DNA of 64,000 nt from Solea solea (taxonomy: Eukaryota; Chordata; Actinopteri; Pleuronectiformes; Soleidae). Location: positions 124,001-188,000 of the forward strand of contig NC_081153.1 of NCBI RefSeq assembly GCF_958295425.1. Direction: 5' to 3'. The notes under the pieces were generated by a model. The model was not told the DNA's origin and ran no database searches. It was given only the letters and a program-made list of their open reading frames with translations. The stretch's first letter is position 1. Each line of letters opens with the position of its first letter. The translations under genes and the position numbers were made by a program. Shown piece by piece: positions 47,697 to 60,926 of this stretch.

Positions 47697-48260
47697 CTGA
47701 GGAGGAAGACAAGAAGGGAGAGGAAGAGATGGATGAGGCATGGACAGATTTGGGAAAAATGTATAATTGTGTCTCACAATAAATATACTACTGCAAAAGT
47801 ATCACTAATGTTACACTAGACAAATGCTGTTTAAATCACAAACATATTTGGAATAGGAGTATAGGAATTGCGGATAGATAACATTTGTTTTGTAAAGATC
47901 CAGATTCTTGTGCTTCAACTGCGAAAATCAGAGTGCATTTTCTATACATAATCATTATATATTGTGCTTCAATTTAAGCACATTCTCATGTTATGGGTTT
48001 TATTTAAAGCAACACAATTTTCAACCTTCACGTAATGTCTCTAAGCAGGGATGGGAAGTATTTCTGATACATGTATTAAAAAAAATACATATTTAAAATA
48101 CGAAATATGCTCTTTTCTGGAGATGATGAAAAATTCCTTCAGATTTTGTACCAATATATTTCCATTATGTGTATTTTATTTAAAATACTGTAACATACAT
48201 CCTTTGAAAAAAAGTGATGACATAAGAAGACAAATTGCAGGATGCTGCTTCAGATTGGAC

Positions 48261-48750
48261 GTCATGGTGCTTGTGCCTACTTTAATTTGCCAGGACTTGT
48301 TAAGATCACAATTAGTCTACATAAGAATTGAATTGAGTCAAGCGATTACCATCAGAGCTGAGTTTCAAGACTTTAGAGCTCACTCTGTCGTTTACATCGA
48401 TGACAGTGTTAAAGTCGCCACATAAAATAATTTTGTATCCGACCAATAGGGGTTCTTTAAGTCTTTTAAAAAGTTGAAAAATGTTTGTTCTCTCATGAGA
48501 GGTGTACACGTGTATCGTTCGTATTTTTTCTCCTCGGTAAAAACAATCCAACATGAGCAATCTACAAGGAATTAAATTAGGAAATCATTCGTTTTACGAA
48601 TAATAGTGACATCACCAGTTTTAGAAAAAAGATCCCACCATCAGCTTTACTTTCGCCAATAGAAATTACACTTAGACCTTTGTTCCACATGCTGGATACT
48701 GTTACTCTTTACTTGTGTTCAGTCTCAGTTCTTGACAACATAATATGTCA
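48261..48750 (-). pseudogene. Decayed LINE endonuclease fragment, macro-copy 2
   Basis: Duplicate of 12591-13080. The GDFN-containing frame at 48312-48560 is unchanged at the protein level. Confidence 0.75.
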
Positions 48751-48890
48751 AAGTCAGTTTTCAACAAGAATTTAATTTGTTGGGCTCTAAAAGAATTTGA
48801 TTGGATGCCATGGGCATTCCAAGATGAAACTTTGGGGAAGGTCATAAATGTTTGGGGGGTTATGGTGTGGGTTTGTCGTGATTTTATAAC

Positions 48891-48924
48891 ATATATATAT
48901 ATATATATATTTATATATATTTAT
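48891..48924. repeat. AT/TATTT microsatellite, macro-copy 2
   Basis: Same locus as 13221-13260, three AT repeats shorter. Confidence 0.9.
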
Positions 48925-49071
48925 TTTAAAATAAGTTGTTGCCAAAGTTGTTGCTGTAAGGGGGGCTCTCTGCTACAGCCTGCGGGTAAAGCGGGGTGCT
49001 GCCAACTCGCTGACCCTGACCCTTATACCTATTCCAAGCCCTACCAGTAGAGGTCCCCCAAGCCCCAATTT

Positions 49072-50262
49072 ATGAGCTGGAATAAAATGATATCAAAGTT
49101 TAGTTGGGGTGGCAAAAGACCCACGATAAGACTGGAAACTCTCCAGCTGCCAAAAGAAGAAGGAGGGATGAGACTTCCAAAATTAAAGGAATACTACCAT
49201 GCGGCCCAATTGAGATATATTGTAGGTTGGTGCAAACCAGACACAGTGAAATGAAATAGAAAAAGAGTTTGGAGAAAACCCAGTACAGAATATAATTGGG
49301 GATAAAGAAACATACAAGAAGATTCAAAACCAAATAGACACAATCACGATGTTCACATACAAAATATGGTTCAGCATAATAAAAAAATATAAGATACAGA
49401 AAGACACTAATTTATTGAATATGATAGCAATTTTACACCGACTAGGTACGATATAGGATTTAAACAGTGGACAACCAAGGGAATCACAGCATGGTGTGTT
49501 TTGGTGAAAGATGGACAGCTTGAGAGTTTCCAAAATATGACAGAAAAAAAGGATTTAGATAATCAATCATGAATTCTGTGGATTCCTGCAACTTAGAGAC
49601 TACTATATGAAAGAGATCAGGATGGACCCCTCCTGAGAAGTGAATAGTGTGATCCAGATCATCATAATCAACGCATACAAAGAAACCACAATTAGAATTA
49701 TATTGGGACTATATAAAAAAATGCTACAAAATACATAAAAAAAAAAGATGGGAATCAGGATTTAACATAAAACTTAGTGATGAAGATTGGCTAAGATTGG
49801 TATAATCTGCCAGACATTAGCCTCATGTATGAAACAAAGTGATTTTGAAGCAGAAACATATTTAGGTTACAAGGTCAGAGCTGCAGTGACTTCCTGACAA
49901 GTACAAATGAGCATTTCATGGGTTGTACTGGCAACAGATATGACAAATGTTGGGTGGCTGGGAGATTTTTTTTTAATCAGTCTTGAATATGTCAAAGATT
50001 ACCCACAATATTAACTTTGAAGCATTGTTAGTTTTGTGTAGCATCAGCTAAAACATGTACTCCCTCCCCTCTTAATTTGAAAAGAGGACATTTGTAATAT
50101 GGAAATGATTGAATATTTGGTGGTTTTGAGGAGGACTGATGCAGGACAAAAGTATTAATCTTTTATGACAACAATTCTTGGGAGTGAACATTCCTGCCAT
50201 ATACTCAAGTGTATGGTGAAAACAATGTTCAGTGTTCTATTGATCTATTAATAAAATGTTTT
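49072..50262 (+). pseudogene. Decayed LINE ORF2 C-terminal region, macro-copy 2
   Basis: Duplicate of 13408-14600 with the same stops; one A is lost in a poly-A run near 49717. Confidence 0.7.
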
Positions 50263-51057
50263 CATTTGAATTCCAATTTGCCAAGAGACCTTCTTACAAG
50301 AAAGTGTGCCATATGCACTAACACAGTGGAAATGAATCATAATGAAGCCTGAGGGTTAAGGAAACAGTTTGTCATCAACTAAATACTGTAGGTGTCCAAA
50401 GCCTGAGGGTCAACCTCTTTCCCCGGATGAAGCAGAATCCAGTCACGTTAACTGTGCGTTGTAAGAATGGAAAAGACTGTCATAAAAAAAAAATAATAAT
50501 TACAACACCCACACTGTATCAACATTCAGAGTGGACCTAATTTTTAAGAATAGAGGGATAGATTTAGTGTATAGCCTACTTGTTAAATAGACAGGACAGT
50601 GCAGCAGCAGCACCAGCGAAGCTCTCTGAACAGATCAGCAATGTGACCCACAGTCCTCACAACCGAAGACGCAGCCGAAACACAGCAAGCGGTTCCGCGA
50701 AAACGGGAGCTTTGCAGCTGCGGGTTCGGGTGAGAGGACATCGGTTCTCACAGTGGAACTGTTCAGACAGCAAGTCTGGCTCCCGTGTAACGTCGCAGAC
50801 AACACCATCTCAGAGATAGGATACTGACTGCATTTAAACACTAAACTTTCGAAAAAAACAGCAAAGCGAAAAAGAAAAAAAAGAGCATGGAACATTTACA
50901 TGTGCATATATTAGTATTAACTATATTTCGATTAATGCGTGTGTGTTTAAATGCATGTGTATGTATGTAGTTAAAGACGTAGTTACTGTAATTAACGAAC
51001 ACATTTTAGCAATGGCCTGCTGTTTAGCTCATTATAATAATGTAAAATTTCACTTAC
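50263..51057. other. Low-copy spacer with CpG-rich part, macro-copy 2
   Basis: Duplicate of 14601-15399. A 5-bp loss near 50415 (AACCTCTTTCCCCGG) and a base change near 50539 break the plus-strand frame that in copy 1 spans 14706-14903, which argues against that frame being coding. Confidence 0.4.
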
Positions 51058-51258
51058 CTCTACATTTTTGAGCATCTTCCTGTGACATGTCAATAGCCTC
51101 CCTCTACCACCAACTTCCCCAGTAATTCCTTGGTCAGCGACTGATGCTGCAACTCCATTACATGTTCATCCACCTGCTGAGCAGACACTAACCTGTTCAC
51201 GTTTTGGATATTAATCCGCTGCTGCTGTGGTGGGGAACTACGTTGCGTTGGAGTGTGA
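51058..51258 (-). pseudogene. Exon-like block Z, macro-copy 2
   Basis: Duplicate of 15400-15600, with the same frame break and GTAAGT donor. Confidence 0.4.
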
Positions 51259-51429
51259 CGATGGTCGATAATTATCTTAAAGCTACAGTAGTAGTTGAAA
51301 TAAACTGCCCCTTTGTTTCACCACACATGCATGGCAGAAATGTTCGCTTCCAAGATTTTTTGTAATAAAAACATAACAGATTAATCCTCTGCATTCTTTG
51401 TGCGTTTGGATTTTTTTTTGAGGATATCT

Positions 51430-51457
51430 TACACCAAATTGCTTCAAATTTGGTGTA
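51430..51457. repeat. 11-bp inverted repeat, macro-copy 2
   Basis: Duplicate of 15772-15799. Confidence 0.6.
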
Positions 51458-51601
51458 GGTGAAGTTATTTTCCACTGTCAGGGAATATCAACATTTTTCA
51501 TTATCATATAACACACTATTCAATCAATATCTGAAGCTAAAATGATGTGGGTGTATTTTAGGGATATCATAGTATGGTGTGAATGTGGGTTTAGGAATAA
51601 A

Positions 51602-51644
51602 TGTGTGTGTGTGTGTGTCTGTGTCTGTGTATCTGTGTGTATGT
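51602..51644. repeat. TG microsatellite, macro-copy 2
   Basis: Duplicate of 15944-15986, same length by eye. Confidence 0.9.
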
Positions 51645-51832
51645 GCAACTCCAGGCACTTCTTGTTCTCACATCAAGTTCAAATCGACATGATACACAGG
51701 CACCTACACCTACAAAGAGGCTCATACACACATTCACTCCTTTGAGTAGAAAAAAGAAACAGGCATCTTGAGGGACTTCAAAGACTTGCCCTCTACGTGA
51801 ACCCAAACAAAAGTCTGGTTTTGTTTACACAG

Positions 51833-51967
51833 GTGCAATTACAGGTAAACACAATGTTTCACTTTGTTTGGGGCATCCTGACTGTCAAAGACACAGCCTC
51901 AGACGCTGAAGACCTCGACCTCATCAACATCAGTCACAATGTACTGAAAAAGAAAAAGGTTAAATAA
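51833..51967 (+). other. Candidate terminal exon, macro-copy 2
   Basis: Duplicate of 16175-16309; same frame and TAA. Confidence 0.3.
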
Positions 51968-52314
51968 TTTATCAAAACTAACCCTAACCCTATCATATTA
52001 TAGTGATTACATGTAAAATAATTACATCAAATCAAACATAAGCTAGATGTTTTGTATGACCTGTGTGATCATCCGTTTTTGATGAAGTTTAAAATCCATA
52101 ATTTGTATTAGTAGTGTATGATTTCACTTTCACTGAACTCAGTACCACTTATACTTCATATACTAGTAGTATGGAGTACTTTTACTGTATACGTTTTGGA
52201 GGAATATAGGGTCAAAGTTCACTTTTTGCAACAAACAATAGGGTAACATTTTTTGATGAAGTATAAAATCCTTATTTTTTATCAGTAGTTTATGATTTAA
52301 CTTTCACTGGACGT
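51968..52314. other. A/T-rich spacer, macro-copy 2
   Basis: Duplicate of 16310-16656; nothing further seen. Confidence 0.5.
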
Positions 52315-52533
52315 ATTCAGCTGAGGTTAGGCTGTTTTCGGATTTTTTTCTTTTTTCTACTGTCCCATAATATAAACCTCACTAATGAAGTTAACATCAT
52401 ATAAGATATACTTCTGTACCCTCAGTGTTTGATTTTGCAATGATTTCACTGTTGGGATGTGTTTTTCTATTGGTGTCTGTTTGTGTGCGCATCCAGCCGA
52501 GATAAGGCTGTTTCGGATTTTTTTCTACTGTCC
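52315..52533 (-). repeat. Inverted S176 monomers, macro-copy 2
   Basis: Duplicate of 16657-16875. Confidence 0.88.
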
Positions 52534-52635
52534 ACAGTACTGTGCAAAGGTTTTAGGCAGTTGTGAAAAAAATGAATCAATCATCAATCAACAAAATGCA
52601 GTGAATAAACAAAAGAGAAATCTAAATCACCCTTT
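52534..52635 (+). mobile_element. Tc1-like transposon end fragment, macro-copy 2
   Basis: Duplicate of 16876-16977 with the same junctions, so it was there before the macro-duplication. Confidence 0.7.
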
Positions 52636-53375
52636 GTGAGGTTTATGTTATGGGACAGTAGAAAAATGAAAAAAATCAGAAAACAGCCGTATCCCTGCTG
52701 AATGCGCACAAAAACAGAGACAAATAGAAAAACACATCCAAACAGTGAAATCATTGCAAAATCAAACACTGAAGGTATATAACTATATCTTATGAGATGT
52801 TAACTTTATTTGTGAGGTTTATGTTATGGGACAGTAGAAAAATGAAAAAAATTGCGAAAACAGCCGTATCCATGCTGAATGCGCACAAAAACAGAGACAA
52901 ATAGAAAAACACATCCAAACAGTGAAATCATTGCAAAATCAAACACTGAGGGTACATCAATATACCTTATAAGATGTTAACTTCATATTATAGGACGGTA
53001 GAAAAAAGATTAAAATACCCTCGATCAGCCTTAGTCCCTGATACACATACGGAAAAATCAGACTCCTGGCTTAATGCCTTTAGGAATTATTACAAAAAAC
53101 ACACCCGAACGTCTGACCATTGACCTTTTCCGAAAGTTGCACAGGTCTAAAACTCGGCAACCGGGATAAGCTTTAGTCCCTGATACACATACGGAAAAAT
53201 CAGACTCCTGACTCAATGCCTTTAGGAATTATTACAAAAAACACACCACAGCGGCTGACCTTTGACCTTTCCAAAGGTTGCACGGGTCTGAAACTCAGCA
53301 CCCTGGATCAGCCAGGAGTCCCTGATACACATACGGAGAAATCAGCATCCGGGCTCATTGCCTTTAGGAATTATT
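52636..53375 (+). repeat. Composite array: S176b then S141, macro-copy 2
   Basis: Duplicate of 16978-17717 with scattered base changes (for example CACACCCGAACG where copy 1 has CACACCCAAACG). Confidence 0.93.
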
Positions 53376-55603
53376 GAAGAAAAGACAGTTTCCCACGTTT
53401 CTTACATTTGAATTTTACAGACTGTGTTTTTGGCAGTTTTTTTTGGCCAGGGGGAAAAAAGCCCACAGTCCTGTGTCCAAAAACTGAAGACTCTATACAG
53501 TCTTAGACTCTTTGGCCAGAGTGGAAGTTTTGGAGGAACTACATTTCTACAGGTCGCAGGAGTGTGATTATTTCATATGTCGTTTGGGGTCCCAAGACGA
53601 GCGGAACGACGAGGGTACATTAGTATATCTTATAAGATGTTAACTTTATTTGTGAGGTTTATGTTATGGGACAGTAGAAAAATGAAAAAAAATCAGAAAA
53701 CAGTCGTATTCCAGCTGAATGCGCACAAAAACAGACAAAAATAGAAAAACACATTCAAACAGTGAAATCATTGCAAAATCAAACACTGAAGGTATATAAC
53801 TATATCTTATGAGATGTTAACTTTATTTGTGAGGTTTATGTTATGGGACAATAAAAAAATGAATAAAATCAGAAAACAGCCGTATCCCTGCTGAATGCAC
53901 ACAAAAACAGAGACAAATAGAAAAACACATCCAAACAGTGAAATCATTGCAAAATCAAACACTGAAGGTATATAACTATATCTTATAAGATTTTAACTTT
54001 ATTTGTCTGGTTTATGTTATGGGAGAGTAGAAAAATGAAAAAAATTGCGAAAACAGCCGTATCCCTGCTGAATGCGCACAAAAACAGACACAAATAGAAA
54101 AACACATCCAAACAGTGAAATCAATATAAATTTAAACACTGAGGGTACATCAATATACCTTATAAGATGTTAACTTCATATTATAGGACAGTAGAAAAAA
54201 GATTAAAATACCCTCGATCAGCCTTAGTCCCTGATACACATACGGAAAAATCAGACTCCTGGCTTAATGCCTTTAGGAATTATTACAAAAAACACACCCG
54301 AACGGCTGACCTTTGACCTTTCCGAAGGTTGCACAGGTCTGAAACTCGGCACCCTGGATCAGCATTAGTCCCTGATACACACACGGAAAAATCAGACTCC
54401 TGGCTCAATGCCTTTAGGAGTTATTACAAAAAACACACCCGAACGGCTGACCTTTGACCTTTCCAAAGGTTGCACGGGTCTGAAACTCGACACCCTGGAT
54501 TAGCCTTAGTCCCTGATACACATACGGAAAAATCAGACTCCTGGCTTAATGCCTTTAGGAATTATTACAAAAAACACACCCGAACGGCTGACCTTTGACC
54601 TTTCCAAAGGTTGCACGGGTCTGAAACTCGGCACCCTGGATTAGCCTTAGTCCCTGATACACATACAGAAAAATCAGACTCCTGGCTAAATGCCTTTAGG
54701 AATTATTACAAAAAACACACCCGAACGGCTGACCATTGACCTTTCCGAAGGTTGCACAGGTCTGAAACTCGGCACCCTGGATCAGCCTTAGTCCCTATAC
54801 ACACACGGAAAAATCAGACTCCTGGCTCAATGCCTTTAGGAATTATTACAAAAAACACACCCGAACGGCTAACCATTGACCTTTTTCGAAAGTTGCACAG
54901 GTCTGAAACTCGGCAACCGGGATAAGCTTTAGTCCCTGATACACATACGGAAAAATCAGACTCCTGACTCAATGCCTTTAGGAATTATTACAAAAAATAC
55001 ACCACAGTGGCTGACCTTTGACCTTTCCAAAGGTTGCACAGATCTGAAACTCAGCACCCTGGATCAGCCAGGAGTCCCTGATACACATACGGAGAAATCA
55101 GCATCCGGGCTCATTGCCTTTAGGAATTATTGAAGAAAAGACAGTTTCCCACCTTTCTTACGTTTGAATTTTACAGACTGTGTTTTTGGCAGTTTTTTTT
55201 GGCCAGGGGGAAAAAAGCCCAAAGTCCTGTGTCCAAAAACTGAAAATCAGGTCATGTCAGACTCTATACAGTCTTAGACTCTTTGGCCAGACTCCTGGCT
55301 TAATGCCTTTAGGAATTATTACAAAAAACACACCCGAACGGCTGACCTTTGACCTTTCCAAAGGTTGCACGGGTCTGAAACTCGGCACCCTGGATTAGCC
55401 TTAGTCCCTGATACACATACAGAAAAATCAGACTCCTGGCTTAATGCCTTTAGGAATTATTACAAAAAACACACCCGAACGGCTAACCATTGACCTTTTC
55501 CGAAAGTTGCACAGGTCTGAAACTCGGCAACCGGGATAAGCTTTAGTCCCTGATACACATACGGAGAAATCAGCATCCGGGCTCATTGCCTTTAGGAATT
55601 ATT
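53376..55603 (+). repeat. Higher-order unit D2-1
   Basis: Duplicate of 17718-19945 in the same order: long linker to 53615, S176b, S141, short linker 55132-55292, S141. Confidence 0.92.
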
Positions 55604-56619
55604 GAAGAAAAGACAGTTTCCCACCTTTCTTACATTTGAATTTTACAGACTGTGTTTTTGGCAGTTTTTTTTGGCCAGGGGGAAAAAAGCCCACAGTCCT
55701 GTGTCCAAAAACTGAAGACTCTATACAGTCTTAGACTCTTTGGCCAGAGTGGAAGTTTTGGAGGAACTACATTTCTACAGGTCGCAGGAGTGTGAATATT
55801 TCATATGTCGTTTGGGGTCCCAAGACGAGCGGAACGACGAAGGGACATTAGTATATCTTATAAGATGTTAACTTTATTTGTGAGGTTTATGTTATGGGAC
55901 AGTAGAAAAATGAAAAAAAATCAGAAAACAGTCGTATTCCAGCTGAATGCGCACAAAAACAGACAAAAATAGAAAAACACATTCAAACAGTGAAATCATT
56001 GCAAAATCAAACACTGAAGGTATATAACTATATCTTATAAGATGTTAACTTTATTTTTGAGTTTTATGTTATGGGACAGTAGAAAAATGAAAAAAATTGC
56101 GAAAACAGCCGTATCCCTGCTGAATGCGCACAAAAACAGACACAAATAGAAAAACACATCCAAACAGTAAAATCATTATAAATTCAAACACTGAGGGTAC
56201 ATCAATATACCTTATAAGATGTTAACATTATATTATAGGACAGTAGAAAAAAGATTAAAATACCCTTGATCAGCCTTAGTCCCTGATACACATACGGAAA
56301 AATCAGACTCCTGGCTTAATGCCTTTAGGAATTATTACAAAAAACACACCCGAACGGCTGACCTTTGACCTTTCCAAAGGTTGCACGGGTCTGAAACTCG
56401 GCACCCTGGATTAGCCTTAATCCCTGATACACATACAGAAAAATCAGACTCCTGGCTTAATGCCTTTAGGAATTATTACAAAAAACACACCCGAACGGCT
56501 AACCATTGACCTTTTCCGAAAGTTGCACAGGTCTGAAACTCGGCAACCGGGATAAGCTTTAGTCCCTGATACACATACGGAGAAATCAGCATCCGGGCTC
56601 ATTGCCTTTAGGAATTATT
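55604..56619 (+). repeat. Higher-order unit D2-2 (short form)
   Basis: Long linker 55604-55844, S176b to about 56247, S141 to 56619. It starts like D1-2 but diverges in the second S176b monomer (near 56035), so blocks were gained or lost between macro-copies here. Confidence 0.9.
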
Positions 56620-58843
56620 GAAGAAAAGACAGTTTCCCACCTTTCTTACGTTTGAATTTTACAGACTGTGTTTTTGGCAGTTTTTTTTGGCCAGGGGGAA
56701 AAAAGCCCACAGTCCTGTGTCCAAAAACTGAAGACTCTATACAGTCTTAGACTCTTTGGCCAGAGTGGAAGTTTTGGAGGAACTACATTTCTACAGGTCG
56801 CAGGAGTGTGAATATTTCATATGTCGTTTGGGGTCCCAAGACGAGCGGAACGACGAGGGTACATTAGTATATCTTATAAGATGTTAACTTTATTTGTGAG
56901 GTTTATGTTATGGGACAGTAGAAAATGAAAAAAAATCAGAAAACAGTCGTATTCCAGCTGAATGCGCACAAAAACAGACACAAATAGAAAAACACATCTT
57001 AACAGTGAAATCATTGCAAAATCAAACACTGAAGGTATATAACTATATCTTATGAGATGTTAACTTTATTTGTGAGGTTTATGTTATGGGACAATAAAAA
57101 AATGAATAAAATCAGAAAACAGCCGTATCCCTGCTGAATGCACACAAAAACAGAGACAAATAGAAAAACACATCCAAACAGTGAAATCATTGCAAAATCA
57201 AACACTGAAGGTATATAACTATATCTTATAAGATGTTAACTTTGTTTTTGAGTTTTATGTTATGGGCAATAAAAAAATGAAAAAAATCCAAAAACAGCCG
57301 TATCCCTGCTGAATGCGCACAAAAACAGACACAAATAGAAAAACACATCCAAACAGTGAAATCAATATAAATTTAAACACTGAGGGTACATCAATATACC
57401 TTATAAGATGTTAACTTCATATTATAGGACAGTAGAAAAAAGATTAAAATACCCTCGATCAGCCTTAGTCCCTGATACACATACGGAAAAATCAGACTCC
57501 TGGCTTAATGCCTTTAGGAATTATTACAAAAAACACACCACAGCGGCTGACCTTTGACCTTTCCAAAGGTTGCACGGGTCTGAAACTCGACACCCTGGAT
57601 TAGCCTTAGTCCCTGATACACATACGGAAAAATCAGACTCCTGGCTTAATGCCTTTAGGAATTATTACAAAAAACACACCCGAACGGCTGACCTTTGACC
57701 TTTCCAAAGGTTGCATGGGTCTGAAACTCAGCACCCTGGATTAGCCTTAGTCCCTGATACACAAACAGAAAAATCAGACTCCTGGCTAAATGCCTTTAGG
57801 AATTATTACAAAAAACACACCCGAACGGCTGACCATTGACCTTTCCGAAGGTTGCACAGGTCTGAAACTCGGCACCCTGGATCAGCCTTAGTCCCTATAC
57901 ACACACGGAAAAATCAGACTCCTGGCTCAATGCCTTTAGGAATTATTACAAAAAACACACCCGAACGGCTAACCATTGACCTTTTTCGAAAGTTGCACAG
58001 GTCTGAAACTCGGCAACCGGGATAAGCTTTAGTCCCTGATACACATACGGAAAAATCAGACTCCTGACTCAATGCCTTTAGGAATTATTACAAAAAATAC
58101 ACCACAGTGGCTGACCTTTGACCTTTCCAAAGGTTGCACAGATCTGAAACTCAGCACCCTGGATCAGCCAGGAGTCCCTGATACACATACGGAGAAATCA
58201 GCATCCGGGCTCATTGCCTTTAGGAATTATTGAAGAAAAGACAGTTTCCCACCTTTCTTACGTTTGAATTTTACAGACTGTGTTTTTGGCAGTTTTTTTT
58301 GGCCAGGGGGAAAAAAGCCCAAAGTCCTGTGTCCAAAACTGAAAATCAGGTCATGTCAGACTCTATACAGTCTTAGACTCTTTGGCCAGACTCCTGGCTT
58401 AATGCCTTTAGGAATTATTACAAAAAACACACCCGAACGGCTGACCTTTGACCTTTCCAAAGGTTGCACGGGTCTGAAACTCGGCACCCTGGATTAGCCT
58501 TAATCCCTGATACACATACAGAAAAATCAGACTCCTGGCTTAATGCCTTTAGGAATTATTACAAAAAACACACCCGAACGGCTGACCTTTGACCTTTCCA
58601 AAGGTTGCACGGGTCTGAAACTCGGCACCCTGGATTAGCCTTAATCCCTGATACACATACAGAAAAATCAGACTCCTGGCTTAATGCCTTTAGGAATTAT
58701 TACAAAAAACACACCCGAACGGCTAACCATTGACCTTTTCCGAAAGTTGCACAGGTCTGAAACTCGGCAACCGGGATAAGCTTTAGTCCCTGATACACAT
58801 ACGGAGAAATCAGCATCCGGGCTCATTGCCTTTAGGAATTATT
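56620..58843 (+). repeat. Higher-order unit D2-3
   Basis: Long linker 56620-56859, S176b to about 57445, S141 to 58231, short linker 58232-58390, S141 to 58843 with one extra unit compared with D2-4. Confidence 0.92.
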
Positions 58844-60926
58844 GAAGAAAAGACAGTTTCCCACCTTTCTTACGTTTGAATTTTACAGACTGTGTTTTTG
58901 GCAGTTTTTTTTGGCCAGGGGGAAAAAAGCCCACAGTCCTGTGTCCAAAAACTGAAGACTCTATACAGTCTTAGACTCTTTGGCCAGAGTGGAAGTTTTG
59001 GAGGAACTACATTTCTACAGGTCGCAGGAGTGTGAATATTTCATATGTCGTTTGGGGTCCCAAGACGAGCGGAACGACGAGGGTACATTAGTATATCTTA
59101 TAAGATGTTAACTTTATTTGTGAGGTTTATGTTATGGGACAGTAGAAAATGAAAAAAAATCAGAAAACAGTCGTATTCCAGCTGAATGCGCACAAAAACA
59201 GACACAAATAGAAAAACACATCTTAACAGTGAAATCATTGCAAAATCAAACACTGAAGGTATATAACTATATCTTATGAGATGTTAACTTTATTTGTGAG
59301 GTTTATGTTATGGGACAATAAAAAAATGAATAAAATCAGAAAACAGCCGTATCCCTGCTGAATGCACACAAAAACAGAGACAAATAGAAAAACACATCCA
59401 AACAGTGAAATCATTGCAAAATCAAACACTGAAGGTATATAACTATATCTTATAAGATGTTAACTTTATTTTTGAGTTTTATGTTATGGGCAATAAAAAA
59501 ATGAAAAAAATCCAAAAACAGCCGTATCCCTGCTGAATGCGCACAAAAACAGACACAAATAGAAAAACACATACAAACAGTGAAATCAATATAAATTTAA
59601 ACACTGAGTGTACATCAATATACCTTATAAGATGTTAACTTCATATTATAGGACAGTAGAAAAAAGATTAAAATACCCTCGATCAGCCTTAGTCCCTGAT
59701 ACACATACGGAAAAATCAGACTCCTGGCTTAATGCCTTTAGGAATTATTACAAAAAACACACCACAGCGGCTGACCTTTGACCTTTCCAAAGGTTGCACG
59801 GGTCTGAAACTCGACACCCTGGATTAGCCTTAGTCCCTGATACACATACGGAAAAATCAGACTCCTGGCTTAATGCCTTTAGGAATTATTACAAAAAACA
59901 CACCCGAACGGCTGACCTTTGACCTTTCCAAAGGTTGCATGGGTCTGAAACTCAGCACCCTGGATTAGCCTTAGTCCCTGATACACAAACAGAAAAATCA
60001 GACTCCTGGCTAAATGCCTTTAGGAATTATTACAAAAAACACACCCGAACGGCTGACCATTGACCTTTCCGAAGGTTGCACAGGTCTGAAACTCGGCACC
60101 CTGGATCAGCCTTAGTCCCTATACACACACGGAAAAATCAGACTCCTGGCTCAATGCCTTTAGGAATTATTACAAAAAACACACCCGAACGGCTAACCAT
60201 TGACCTTTTTCGAAAGTTGCACAGGTCTGAAACTCGGCAACCGGGATAAGCTTTAGTCCCTGATACACATACGGAAAAATCAGACTCCTGACTCAATGCC
60301 TTTAGGAATTATTACAAAAAATACACCACAGTGGCTGACCTTTGACCTTTCCAAAGGTTGCACAGATCTGAAACTCAGCACCCTGGATCAGCCAGGAGTC
60401 CCTGATACACATACGGAGAAATCAGCATCCGGGCTCATTGCCTTTAGGAATTATTGAAGAAAAGACAGTTTCCCACCTTTCTTACGTTTGAATTTTACAG
60501 ACTGTGTTTTTGGCAGTTTTTTTTGGCCAGGGGGAAAAAAGCCCAAAGTCCTGTGTCCAAAACTGAAAATCAGGTCATGTCAGACTCTATACAGTCTTAG
60601 ACTCTTTGGCCAGACTCCTGGCTTAATGCCTTTAGGAATTATTACAAAAAACACACCCGAACGGCTGACCTTTGACCTTTCCAAAGGTTGCACGGGTCTG
60701 AAACTCGGCACCCTGGATTAGCCTTAATCCCTGATACACATACAGAAAAATCAGACTCCTGGCTTAATGCCTTTAGGAATTATTACAAAAAACACACCCG
60801 AACGGCTAACCATTGACCTTTTCCGAAAGTTGCACAGGTCTGAAACTCGGCAACCGGGATAAGCTTTAGTCCCTGATACACATACGGAGAAATCAGCATC
60901 CGGGCTCATTGCCTTTAGGAATTATT
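58844..60926 (+). repeat. Higher-order unit D2-4
   Basis: Long linker 58844-59083, S176b to about 59670, S141 to 60455, short linker 60456-60614, S141 to 60926. Same length as D1-3. Confidence 0.92.

Larger units (their letters stand above)
45051..48260 (+). repeat. B unit, copy 6 (long form)
   Basis: Counterpart of B3: it holds the long-form segment (47241-47485) and is followed by segment C. Private changes: CTCF-like motif mutated, 8 bp lost from the hairpin loop near 46065, TCATGTCGTGATAT near 45748. Confidence 0.92.
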
